A stretch of 64,000 bases of DNA, from positions 16,756,228-16,820,227 of the forward strand of contig CM034304.1 in assembly GCA_019925795.1 (NCBI GenBank). Reading direction: 5' to 3'. A model generated the notes under the pieces. That model did not search any database and was not told where the DNA came from. It worked only from the letters and a program-made list of their open reading frames with translations. Numbering within the stretch: position 1 is the first letter of the stretch; each line of letters opens with the position of its first letter. Below, piece after piece: positions 10,101-20,560 of this stretch. Both the position numbers and the translations under genes were made by a program. This DNA comes from Dendrobium chrysotoxum (Eukaryota > Streptophyta > Magnoliopsida > Asparagales > Orchidaceae).

Positions 10101-11855
10101 TTGTTTGACAATATTCCTTTTGATTTTTGTAAAACACGCATGTCTACTTTTCTGCAATCTATTGATTATCGCATGTGGATGTTAGTTAAGGATGGATACG
10201 AACCACATTTTAGATTGACTAACAATGTGAAAACTGAATTGCCTTTTGCTGATTGGACGTTTGATGATCATGATTTAGCACAGTTAAATGCAAAATGCTT
10301 GAACTGTTTCTTTTGTGCTTTAAAATATGAAGACTATAAGCGTGTTTCTACTTATACAATGGGAAAGGAAATCTGGGATAGATTATATATAACATACGAA
10401 GGTACAACTGAAGTCAAACAATCTAGGTTAAACATCTTGTTACATGATTACGAACTTTTTCGCATGAAACCTAGTGAGACTATTTAAGAAATGTACACAA
10501 GGTTCACTCAGATTGTTACCTCTTTGCATGCTTTAGGTAGAGAGCTTACTAACTACGAAAGAGTGAACAAAATTCTGAGATGTTTGCCTGCTTCTTATGA
10601 TGTTAAGATTACTGCGATCACTGAATCTAAAGATTTAAATACTTACTCTATTGACAGCTTACTTGGATCACTCATTGCTTACGAGCAAGGGGTGAACCAA
10701 AGGCAACTTGATGCAGGTGAACGCAAGAAAGAGAAGACAGTGGCACTAAAGGCCAAAGATTCAGATTCTAGCACTTCCGGGTCTGATAGCGATGATGTTG
10801 CCTTAATTACAAGGCAGTTCAAAAGCTTTCTAAGGAAGAAACATAAGAACTATCAGAAGTGGAACAAGGGTAAGTCCAATAAAAATTTTAAGGGTCCATC
10901 TGAATCTGTTTGTTTTGAATGCAGGAAGCCTGGACACATTAAGGCTGATTGTCCTACACTTAAAGCTCACCCAAGGAAGGAGAAGGGTGAGGAGAAACCA
11001 AAGTTCAGAAAGGACAAGAAGCGGATTCAGAAGGCGTTCTGGGCAGACTCTGCATCTGACTCTTTTGAGACTGAAGCTGAAGAGGAGGAAACAAACATGT
11101 GTCTGATGGCTGATGATCACCCTGGTCAGTCGGACCAGGAAGAGGTATGCGAGCTTACTTATGATCAATTATTTGAAGTTTCTGAAAGAATTCATACATC
11201 CTATAAGAAACTTAAGAAAACTCATGCTAGTTTGAAATTAGATTACTTGACTTTACAAAAAGAGCATGATTCTGTAGTTAAAGATCATTCCACACTTGAT
11301 TCCAATCACATGTCCTTGCTTGATGAATTCGATGATTTGAACACAAAATATTCTGATTTAACTGTTGAGCATGATTTGTTAAAAACATCGCATGTTGAAT
11401 TAGAAGTTGCTTTTAAGAAAGTGAATGATATGGCATGTGAGTTAGAAAGTAATGAAAGTGCAAGAACTTTTGAAATTGCAAGTTTAAATAAATATATTGA
11501 GTTCTTGAAAGTGAAAATTAGTGCTTTTGAAAAGAACAAAATACCGCCTACTTTTGAACAGTTTTATGCACCACCACCTTTTGAAAAATCTGTTGCAAGT
11601 TCATCAAAGCATGTTTCATATACATCTGGGAAGAGGCATTATCACCCACATAGATTTGTTAACCCTTTTCCTGGTGTTAGATGTTTTTCATGTAGCATGT
11701 TAGGACATATTTCCCACACCTGCACTATTCACTATAGTACACATTGGATATGGAAACCCAAACTGCCTGTTTCACAGCACAGCACGCATGCATTGCATTC
11801 TTCTTTTCATAAGAAGGAACCCAAACCTGTTTAGGTTCCTAAGACTAACGTTTGA
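10101..11855 (+). pseudogene. gag: Sirevirus A gag
   Basis: Long Gag, about 585 codons in one frame from the first available ATG (10101). The usual opening, an ATG with (A)NFGNRNT.EGY seen in B and C, has been lost by a deletion of some tens of bases just before 10080. Order: N-terminal Gag domain (MSTFLQS..YRMWML at 10140, EIWDRLYITYEG near 10370), CCHC knuckle CFECRKPGHIKADCP near 10915-10960, an acidic stretch, a coiled-coil-like region of about 120 residues (11165-11530), and a second knuckle CFSCSMLGHISHTC near 11680-11725. In-frame stops: TAA at 10485 and TAG at 11832 (TGG in the relatives). The natural stop is TGA at 11853-11855. Sirevirus Gag is reported to bind dynein light chain LC8, but I see no TQT motif here. 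Confidence 0.92.
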
Positions 11856-11870
11856 TACTTTTGTAGGAGT

Positions 11871-11896
11871 GCTCTCACACAAGACCTTGTGAGAGC
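11871..11896 (+). other. Inverted repeat at gag-pol junction, Sirevirus A
   Basis: Arms GCTCTCACA (11871-11879) and TGTGAGAGC (11888-11896) are perfectly complementary over 9 bases. They lie between the natural gag stop and the ATG that starts the open pol frame. B and C keep a shorter form, CTCTCA/TGAGAG, at the same place. Confidence 0.75.
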
Positions 11897-14800
11897 ATGT
11901 GGTACCTGGACAACGGATGTTCTAGACATATGACTGGAGATACAAATCAGTTCATTTCACTGGAGGCCAGAGCTGGAGGCAAGGTTACACTTGGAGATAA
12001 CACCACCAGGAAGGTGGTAGGCACATGTATAATTGGTGATTCAAAGAATTTTATGATTGATAATGTTTTGCTTGTAGATGGACTGAAACACAACTTGATG
12101 AGCATCAGTCAACTCTGTGACAAGGGATACAGCATCAAATTCCTGCCCACTGGCTACATTTTAAGCTTAAATGATGAAGTTATTTTGCAACGGCAAAGGA
12201 TCAACAACGTCTACAAGCTGGATGTAAGTTGCATTAAATCTGATAATTCAATTTGCTTAAAAACTGCTGCTGATGAGTCTTGGTTATGGCATAGGAGATT
12301 GTGTCATGCCAGTATGAAAACCCTTAGGAGAGTCACCCAAAAGGACTTAGTTAGAGGTGTGCCCAAGCTTAAGTTCACTAAGGATCACCTGTGTGATGCC
12401 TGTCAGTTGGGGAAGCAAGTCCAGTCCTTTTTTCACTCTGTTAAGGACATTAGCACTTCCAGACCTTTAGAAGTTCTTCACATGGACCTCTTTGGACCCA
12501 TTAGCACTTCCAGCTTATGGGGGAGAGTCTATGGGTTTTTGATTGTAGATGATTATTCGAGGTTCACTTGGGTTAAGTTTTTGTCACATAAATCTGAGTC
12601 ATTTGATGAGTTTAGATCTTTCTCTACTTGGATTCAGAAGAAGTTAGGATGTGAGATTATTACCATCCATAGTGATCACGGAGGGGAGTTTGAAAATGAA
12701 AGATTTGGAAGTTTTTGTGAGGATCATGGGATTAGTCATAATTTTTTAGCTCATAGGACCCCTCAGCAGAACGGGGTAGCTGAAAGGAAGAACAGGACCT
12801 TAGTGGAAGCCGCTAGAGCCATGCTTGCCGAGTATTCACTTCCAAAATACTTTTGGGCTGAAGTGGTGAACACTGCCTATTATGTACTAAATAGGGTGAA
12901 TGTGAGAGTCAAACTGAACAAGACACCTTATGAGATAATTAAGGGTAGAACTCTAAATCTATCCCACCTCCATGTCTTTGGCTGTAAGGTTTTCATTCTG
13001 AACAACGGGAAATCACCCTTAGGAAAATTTGACCTCAAATCTGATGAAGGAGTGTTCTTAGGATATTCAAGTGTGGGGAAATCTTTTAGGGTGTTCAATA
13101 GGAGGACTTTGGTGGTGGAAGAAACAACCCATGTAGTGTTTGATGAATCTGATCCTAAGGAGTCTAGATCTGAAGTAGAAGATGAAGAGATTGTTGACGT
13201 TACCCAAGGAGTTGGAAATACAAATTTGGAGGAAAGGGTAGAACCTCAAATCACGTTGCCTAGAGATTGGAGATATTCTTCGAGTCATCCTAAAGAACTG
13301 ATATTAGGATACCCTTCTAAAGGTGTTAGGACTAGGCATGGACTTAGGAAGGAAGTAAACCATTCTGCCTTTATCTCAATGACTGAACCCACCAACATCA
13401 ATCAAGCCTTGTCGGATGAGTTTTGGATTTTAGCTATGCAGGAAGAATTGAATCAATTTGTAAGGAATGATGTTTGGGAGTTAGTAGAAAGACCTAAAAA
13501 TCAAAGTATTGTGGGAACCAAGTGGGTCTTTATGAATAAGATGAATGATTCTTGTGTGGTGGTGAGAAATAAGGCAAGATTGGTGGCTAAGGGGTATAAT
13601 CAGATAGAAGGGATTGATTTTGAGGAGACTTTTACCCCTGTAGCTAGATTGGAAGCCATTAGAGTGCTACTAGCCTTTGCCTGTTCTAAGGGATTTAAGC
13701 TGTTTCAAATGGATGTCAAGAGTGCCTTTTTAAATGGGGTAATTAAAGAAGATATTTTTGTAGAACAATCCCCAGGTTTTGAGAGTTTCCAATATCCAAG
13801 TCATGTCTATAAATTAAAAAAGGCCTTATATGGATTGAAACAGGCACCCAGAGCTTGGTATGAGAGGCTTAGCACATTCCTGTTAGAAAGAAAGTTTGTT
13901 AAGGGGAGCGTAGACACCACCCTTTTTCTGAGGAGATTAGGGGATGACTTACGCATTGTCTAGATCTATGTTGATGATATAATTTTTGGATCTTCTGATA
14001 AATATTTATGTGATGAGTTTTCTAAAACAATGAGTAAGGAGTTTGAGATGAGTATGATGGGAGAATTATCCTACTTTTTGGGGTTTAGCATAAGGCAAAC
14101 GGATGATGGAACCTTTCTCAATCAATCAAAATACACTAAGGACATTTTGAAGAAATATGAAATGAACAAAGCCAAGCCAATCAATACTCCCATGCCCTCC
14201 TCAGTTCAGTTAGATAAGGATTCAAATGAAAAATCTATTAATCAGAAGAAGTATAGAGGGATAATTGGTTCACTGCTTTACCTGACTGCTAGCTGACCTA
14301 ATATCATGTTTAGTGCCTGTCTTTGTGCTATGTTTCAGGCTGATCCTAAAGAGTCCCACCTGACTGCTGTTAAGAGAATTCTTAGATATCTTTTAGGGAT
14401 CCCAAACCTAGGAATTTGGTACCCTAGGCACAACACCTCTTTTGAGATCATTGGATATTCTGATTCTGACTTTGCGGGGTGTAGGGTGGATAGAAAGAGC
14501 ACTCCTGGGACTTGTCAATTCATAGGACAGTCGTTAGTCTCCTAGTCCAGTAAAAAATAGAACTCAGTTGCACTTTCCACTGCTGAAGCTGAGTACATTG
14601 CCTTAGGGAGTTGTGTGGCCCAAGTTCTTTGGTTGAAGCAACAAGTCTTGGATTTAGGGGTACCTGTTGGCACAATTTCTATTCTGTGTGATAATACTAA
14701 TGCCATCTGTATCTCTAGGAATCCAATCCAACATTCTAGGACCAAACACATTGATATAAGGCATCACTTCATTAGGGACCATGTTACAAAAGGGGACATT

Positions 14801-14917
14801 GAGCTACATCATGTAGCAACTGAAAATCAGTTGGCTGACATATTCACTAAACCACTGGCCTTTGACTCATTCAGCATTTTGAGAACCAGATTAGGAGTGA
14901 TTGATATAAATAGTTGA
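11897..14917 (+). pseudogene. pol: Sirevirus A pol (protease, integrase, RT, RNase H)
   Basis: One frame of 1007 codons with four stops: 13961, 14294, 14543 and 14558. Protease at the start, WYLDNGCSRHM; the relatives have DSG, so the active-site Ser is Asn here. GAG-pre-integrase HHCC: HRRLCHAS near 12288 and CDAC near 12393. Integrase DDE: HMDLFGP near 12480, HSDHGGEF near 12670, and QQNGVAERKNR near 12765. RT: TKWVFMNKM near 13515, ARLVAKGYNQ.EGID near 13570, and QMDVKSAFLNG near 13705. The IYVDD catalytic box (13965-13980) directly follows the first stop. RNase H: GYSDSDFAGC near 14453, STAEAEYIAL near 14577, and DIRHHF near 14750. Ends GVIDINS. Copia order is certain. Confidence 0.96.
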
Positions 14918-16205
14918 TTCTGATGACTGCTGATTTCTGATTGTTCGGATTGGTATTCTGTTTTCCGTTAGTTAGTTTTTGTTTTTATTATTTGCTTTCA
15001 GTTGATTTTATTTCATCTGCTGATTTCGATTTTAGCCTTACTGTTAGTTTGATTTGAATATTTACTTTGCTGTGATTTTCTACCTATTTTTATTCACTGG
15101 TTCATATCTTGCACTTATTGTTTTATACTTTTCAAAATTTGATCACCGCTCACTACTTCTGATAATCTGAATTTTTGACTGGGAGTTTTTAACTTGTTTT
15201 GGTTTGGAAGCTGGTAAGCCGTGATTGATTCCATTGAATCTGTTAAAGGGAAGAAATATTGATGATTGTTTCTCTTCCTCTAACTCCTTTTCTGGTGTAT
15301 AGTTTCTTTTGGATAAAAATCCTCTTCAAAATTAAAATGTTAGTTTTTGAGATAGAGATTATTTTATCTTCCTACAGTAATCTGCCTCATATCAATAGTG
15401 TTTTTCAAAGTCTTGAGTCATTAGTTTGATTTTCTAAACCAAGTGATTGCATTTATCATATGTTGTATGGCTTTTGTTTTGTGAATCATTCTTCCTTACT
15501 GTGGAGAGTCATCTCCTATGTCTGAAAGATAATCTCACAACTGAGACTCTTTAATAATTATGAAAAGGAGAAAGTTTATAAAAGATGCGCAGTGCGCCAG
15601 ATAATTTGAAAAAGAGGCATAAAATGAGCCCAAAACTGAAAAGATGTGAAATTGCCAAATTGGATACACAAAGTGTATCAAAAATCAAAAGATGCGCAAA
15701 GCACCAACCAATTTGAAAAAGAGGCACAAAATGAGCCCAAACCAAGCTTTCTTCCCTTTCAGATTGTTAAATGTCTTAGAAAAATCCGTGCGCCACTTAA
15801 TATTTTCAAAAGCTTGAGTTTGAAAATCCTGATTTCTGATTTTTTACTTTGTAATACTATTATATCAGATATTTTTCTGGAACGAGCTTGAAAGGATCTC
15901 TTTCCAAATCTAATGTCTTTTCTTCTGAATCGGATTTTGTTTTGAAAGAGGTTTGCATCGATAAGGTGCCCGGGGTCGGATTTACGAATGTTGATTTTTC
16001 TAACCTTTTCTGAATTTCAGCGCTGCCAATCGTCCTCTTATTGGTTTCTGAATCTAAAATCAAGGAAAAATTCTGATTTACTCGAGCAGCTTGATCAAAA
16101 AAAAAATGTTGCTTTTATGTGTTTTTGCTGTAAGATTTATTCGTTTTTGTTTTATTTTGATTTCATGGTTGTGTTTTTGGGATCCTGATCAATCATCTTC
16201 ATCCT
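14918..16205. other. Sirevirus A spacer between pol and ORF3
   Basis: About 1.3 kb with no coding sequence supported. T-rich at first, then a duplicated cassette at 15577-15745, then a stretch of mixed composition (15880-16060). Confidence 0.7.
15577..15745 (+). repeat. Duplicated cassette: aaagatgcgca...gaaaaagaggca...atgagccc
   Basis: Two copies of roughly 55 bases (15577-15637 and 15685-15745), each with AAAAGATGCGCA, then TTTGAAAAAGAGGC, then AAAATGAGCCCAAA. Related sequence occurs in Sirevirus B at 48805-48945, but there it lies after ORF3 instead of before it. Confidence 0.8.
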
Positions 16206-16206
16206 T

Positions 16207-16740
16207 CATCTTTTTCTATTTTCTTCACATCGTCCTGGACGATACCACGATTGTCCTGGATGATCCTCTTCATCCTGGACGATCCAAACATCGTCCTAGA
16301 CGATTCATTCAAAATCGTCCCCATACTGCTCCTGCTGCTGAAAAATCCGAATTATTGGTGATCGTCCTGGACGATTCTTACATCGTCCTGGACGATATGA
16401 TCCATATCTTCCTGATCTGATCAAACGGCTGACATTGCACCAATTATTGTCCATCATCCTGGACGATCCACCTCATCATCCTGGATGATCCACGTGTCAG
16501 CCGCTGGACGATTGGAATTCGGCCCGTCCGACATATTTATTGCATATCGTCCCAGACGATCCACCAAATCGTACGGGATGATACTTTTCGTCAACGGTAG
16601 TCCAGCCCGACTCCTCGGGACGATCGCCTGTGTCTAATCATCCTGGATGATCGGACCACCTTTTTGACCAATCGTCCAGGATGTTATAAATGACCATATC
16701 GTCCCGGACGATGTCGCGATCGTACGAGACGATCAGGCCG
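16207..16740. repeat. Internal palindrome array upstream of ORF3, Sirevirus A
   Basis: A dense array of the same ATCGTCC-T-GGACGAT repeat as in the LTR. Clear copies at 16229-16243, in 16360-16400, and variants with AC arms at 16565-16735. It lies over 1.2 kb after pol and directly upstream of a TATA box and ORF3. Confidence 0.93.
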
Positions 16741-16745
16741 TTTTC

Positions 16746-16752
16746 TATATAA
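16746..16752 (+). promoter_or_regulatory. Candidate TATA box for ORF3, Sirevirus A
   Basis: TATATAA, a few bases after the last internal palindrome and 83 bases before the ORF3 ATG. The layout array-TATA-leader-ATG copies that of the LTR. Promoter activity is inferred. Confidence 0.55.
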
Positions 16753-16828
16753 CCAGCAATTTTCTTCAGATTTTTCCACACCTTTTTTCTTCCACTCTCC
16801 TTCTACTTCCTTACACTTTGGATTCCTA

Positions 16829-17967
16829 ATGGCTGGTGGCAAAAGGTCTCGACAAAAGGGTGCCAGTTCCTCCCGGGGATCGGTTGATCCTCGCTTCCCC
16901 AATGCAGCCGATCAGGCTGCCTACGAGCGATACTACGAAGTGGGGATCACACCATCGAAAATCGTAAATCCCTGCACTCTCAGTTATCCTGTCCTTGACC
17001 TCTTCGCACACGCCTCCCTCACCTTCATCATGACTCTCGCATTTCCCTTTAGTTCTGAACTTCTCTGTATTTTCTTTGCAAACTTGCGGATTTCGGCTAA
17101 TTATTCCACTTTCCGTTCTTATGTAAATCAGCGCCCCGTCGAACTTACCTATCAGGATTTTCACAACATTCTCCAGCTGTCCGTCACTGGCGACAAACTC
17201 CACACCCTTATCACCGACCCAGACTATGATTGGAGTGTCGCCAATCATTTCCTTCGTAATACCAATGCCCCTTATCATGACAATGCCTGCTCCACACTTC
17301 TTAAGGACGCCCGGACTATTCAACATGTTCTTCGTTCCTCCATCATTCCAAAGGCGAGGGATCGGATTCACATCACCCCACTCCTGTCCTTGACCACCTA
17401 CTACATCCTGGCCAATAGGGAATTCAATACCACAGACCATATTATCCGGTACCTCGAGCACCTCACCACCATTCGGGATCCAGGTCATCGCCGTCGTCCA
17501 AATTTAGCCTTAGGACACATCGTTACCTATGCCCTTGAAACCAAATATGACCTGCAATATCCTGCAGCTCCAGATGTTCCTCCTTCCTTCCTCACCAACA
17601 ATGCCTTCCATGTCCTACACAGCACACGACTACATCCGGAGCCTGCCCCGGATGTTGAGGAAGAGGAGGAAGAGGCCATTCCAGTTCCTGCTGCACTAGA
17701 GGCACCTGCTCCCCTTCACATTACCTCTCCCTTTGACCACCTGGTGCAGCGTTTCGATCAGTGGGAGGCCAGATTTGACTCCTACGTGGTTGCCCAGGAG
17801 CAGCGGCACGTCGAGGACATCCAGCGCTTCACTGACTATGCTGCGCAGCAGCAACAACAGCATACCAAGACATCGCCTGGATTGGAGCCCACTTTCAGGC
17901 CATTCACCATTACTTCAACCCTCCACCGCCACCTCCTTCTTTCGATCAGGATCCACCTCAGTTTTAG
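16829..17967 (+). pseudogene. Sirevirus A third ORF (env-position / plant transposon protein)
   Basis: Extra ORF between pol and the 3' LTR. It opens with ATG and a basic, Gly/Ser-rich start (MAGGKRSRQKGASS). It then has a globular part: YYEVGITPSKIV, a hydrophobic stretch near 16995-17080, YQDFHNILQLSV near 17150, and LGHIVTYALETKYDL near 17510. An acidic run EEEEEEA follows near 17655-17680, then a charged, Gln-rich helix near 17740-17860. In Sireviruses an ORF here has been called env-like; this one resembles the uncharacterised plant family annotated as putative plant transposon protein. A one-base indel near 17860 shifts the frame. Comparison with B puts the intended stop at 17965-17967, after a Pro-rich tail. 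The open frame as it stands runs to 18103 and gains a false hydrophobic end. Codon use is GC-richer than in its neighbours. Confidence 0.85.
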
Positions 17968-18042
17968 TTTCCTGTTTTGTAGTTGTTCTCTTTTATGTTT
18001 TATTTTCGTGTTCTGTTTTTCCCTCCTCCTTTTTGTGATGTC

Positions 18043-18053
18043 AAAAGGGGGAG
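18043..18053 (+). other. Secondary polypurine tract, Sirevirus A
   Basis: AAAAGGGGGAG, about 160 bases before the true tract. Extra tracts of this kind are a known Sirevirus trait. Confidence 0.75.
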
Positions 18054-18200
18054 TCAGTTATAGTCGTTTCAGTCCTTGTTATGTGTTATATTTTCTATAT
18101 TAGTTTGATTGTTAAATGAAAATTAGAAAAAAATATATCTGTTTTTCGATCTCCTATTTCTTGTTATTTTCAAACTACTTTACAAATATTTGCCATCATC

Positions 18201-18213
18201 AAAAAGGGGGAGA
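18201..18213 (+). other. Polypurine tract of Sirevirus A
   Basis: AAAAAGGGGGAGA directly before the 3' LTR: the primer for plus-strand DNA synthesis. It is preceded by catcat, as in B and C. Confidence 0.93.
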
Positions 18214-18214
18214 T

Positions 18215-19858
18215 TGTTGCAAATCTGGTTTTGATGATGACAAACATGTCTCCAGTGTGTTTTGCTTGGCTAACCCATTTCAGGCACAAAAGATCACAAG
18301 CAAATCAAGCTAACTCAAGATCGGGTCCAAGTGTGTCCAATGTACTATTTTTCATTTTATTGAGTCAATTGTAATGTAACTGATCCCCTAGCTAAGTAAC
18401 CTTGCACACACACACTCAGGGGGAGAGCTTGAGTGAATTAGAGTTTCTGTTCAATTTTTGTTCAGATCGTCCTGGACGATATTCACATCATCCTGGACGA
18501 TCAGGTAAAAATAGAAACCCTAATTAGGGTGACTAAGTTAAGAGGATCTGATTAAGCAGATCATCCTGGACGATCTATGGATCGTACGGGACAATATCCT
18601 TAAATCAGAAATTCTCAGCCGTCAGATCAAGTTAGGCAAGTTTTTATTTTTAGTTATTAGGCAAGTGTATCGTCCAGGACGATTCAGTACAATCATGCCT
18701 AATTTAATCTGGTAATTAAGGAAAACAATTTATTTTTGATTGATATGATCATATCGTCCTGGACAATCGTAGGATCGTCCCGGACGATCATAATCGTCTA
18801 GTATATTTCAGCTGTACGACCCGAACTGTGTTCAAGATGATTTGGGCACTTTTTGAGCTAATCGTACAGGATGATATCCCTATCGTCCTGGACGATCAAG
18901 TCATTTTTTGGTCGTCCAGCACAGATTTCTCTGGACGACCCGAACTATCTTCTGGACGATATTCCTCGATTTGCACTAATCGTCCCGGATGATCGCAAGA
19001 TCGTACGGGACGATATGAATAATTTTTTCTACTGTTCGTCCAGAAGAGCTAGATCGTCCAGGTTGAAACAGCTGAATTTGAACTGATCGTACAGGATGAT
19101 CTATCGATCATCCTAGATAATCTTGGCCGACCAGTTGAGATTTAGGGCAAATTTTAAGCCCTCCTATAAAAAAACTTTTTCTTGAAACAAGAAAAATTTT
19201 TTGCCACCTTCCTTCCCTGAGAAACCCTAGAGAGAGAGAGAGAGTTGGGAGAGAGAGAGAGAAGATCTTGTGAGGGGGAGTTAGTGAGGGATTCACTAAA
19301 GTTGCTCCAAGCATGGATCAGAGTCATTTTCTCTGCTCGTCGTCTTTCGTCTAGTCGGTGTTCGTCGTGGGAGGATCGTTCGCAAGAAGATCCGGGGTTC
19401 TCTGCCCGCTTCAGGTGGAACCAAAAGGAGTTCGAAGGTTCTCTGCCTGCTTCAGGAGGAAGCAAAAGGAGGTCGAGTTCTCTGCCTCACCTTGTGGTGA
19501 AAAGGAGGTGGTTGTACAGGCTTCTCCGCCTTGCTGTGGGAGCAAAAGGAGAGACACTTTTTGTTTAGTGCAATACCCGGAGGGGAGGCTCCGGGGAGTG
19601 GACGTAGGTCAAGTTGACTGAACCACTATAAAATCTTATTTGCTTTTCTGATTCAGTTTTGCGCTTTACTTTTCTGATATTAACCGCTTGGGTGAATATC
19701 TGTGATTGATCTTTTCGTTCTTGTTTACTTATTTTCGCTGCTGAGTATCGAAAAGATTTTCATTGTTATCGTAAAATTTTTAAATAACCAATTCACCCCC
19801 CCTCTTGGTTAGCCTCGGGACTAGTTCACTAGGGCTTAACATCCCTATCGAACTTTCA
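18215..19858 (+). repeat. 3' LTR of Sirevirus A
   Basis: 1644 bp, TGTTGCAAAT...CTTTCA. Palindrome array 18460-19120, TATA-like box 19165-19172, an expanded and interrupted GA repeat 19230-19262, stem-loop units 19400-19555. Compared with the 5' LTR it has lost one palindrome copy (5' LTR 8836-8850; single copy left at 18669-18683). Confidence 0.96.
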
Positions 19859-19863
19859 CATTT
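19859..19863. repeat. Right target-site duplication of Sirevirus A (cattt)
   Basis: Identical to 8380-8384. The gypsy protease sequence continues from here. Confidence 0.95.
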
Positions 19864-20560
19864 TTGTGATATTGAGATTTCAGATCGAAAGTGGAGGTCT
19901 GATTTGATTTTATAGCCTATTTCTAAATTTATTGTTATTTTTGGTATGGATTGGTTGTGTCAGTATGAAGCTTAAATTTATTGCATAAAGAAGTGACTAA
20001 CCTTAATTTTAGGTAGTGAGAGTTATTTATTTTAGGTTGTCAGAGTATTTTATCTTATCTGATTTTTGGTGTGAAAGTAGATAGACTGTGGAAGAAAGGT
20101 TGTATGATATTTCTCACATCAGTTCAAGATAGTAGAGAGAATTTTATTTGATTTATGATGTATAAGTAGTGCAAAAAATTTTAGATATTTTTCCTAAGGA
20201 GTTAGTTAATTTTGTCTATATAGAGACATTGATTTATGTATTAAAGTATTTTTGGGTATAACCCGAATTTTTTAAGCCCCATATAGGATGGCACCTAAGA
20301 AACTTCATGAACTAAAGGTATAGCTTTAGGAGTTAGTTGACAGAGTTTTCATTCAATCTTGTGTATCTCCATGGGGAGCACTTAAACTACTTATGAAGAA
20401 AAATGATGATATGATGCACATGTGTATTGATTATATGGAGTTAAATAAAGTCACTATCAAGAATAAGTACCATCTTCCATAGATTAATGATCTATTAGAT
20501 CAACTTGCTGGATCATTTGTATTTTTTAAGATTAATTTAAGATTTGGATATTGTCAGGTA
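19864..20560 (+). pseudogene. Gypsy protease end and N-terminal RT
   Basis: Continues the gypsy pol after Sirevirus A. Protease end: a VWIGC-type equivalent of GMDWL near 19945-19975. RT opening: ILDIFPKELVNF near 20185, then the PHIGWH-like block near 20280, CIDY.ELNK near 20425, and FFKI..RFGYCQV near 20525-20560. The last stretch is the point where the GAGCTC-rich insert enters. Stops and frame changes are common. Confidence 0.75.

Larger units (their letters stand above)
8385..19858 (+). mobile_element. Sirevirus A (Ty1/copia), near-complete
   Basis: An 11.5 kb element with two LTRs of 1645 and 1644 bp, a tRNA-Met primer site, gag, pol in copia order (protease, integrase, RT, RNase H), a third ORF and a polypurine tract. 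The TSD cattt (8380-8384 and 19859-19863) is exact. The first 200 bases of the two LTRs differ at only four places by eye, so this is the youngest of the dated insertions here. It lies inside the gypsy protease. Defects: gag start lost, one stop in gag, four in-frame stops in pol, and a frameshift near the end of ORF3. Confidence 0.97.

Noticed and set aside
10830..11168. 112-codon minus-strand frame
   Set aside because: Antisense of the gag zinc-knuckle region.
16826..17488. 220-codon minus-strand frame
   Set aside because: Antisense shadow of ORF3, whose homologue in B is on the plus strand.
18038..18103. Hydrophobic C-terminus of ORF3 as an envelope membrane anchor
   Set aside because: It is out of frame relative to the homologue in B; an indel near 17860 creates it.
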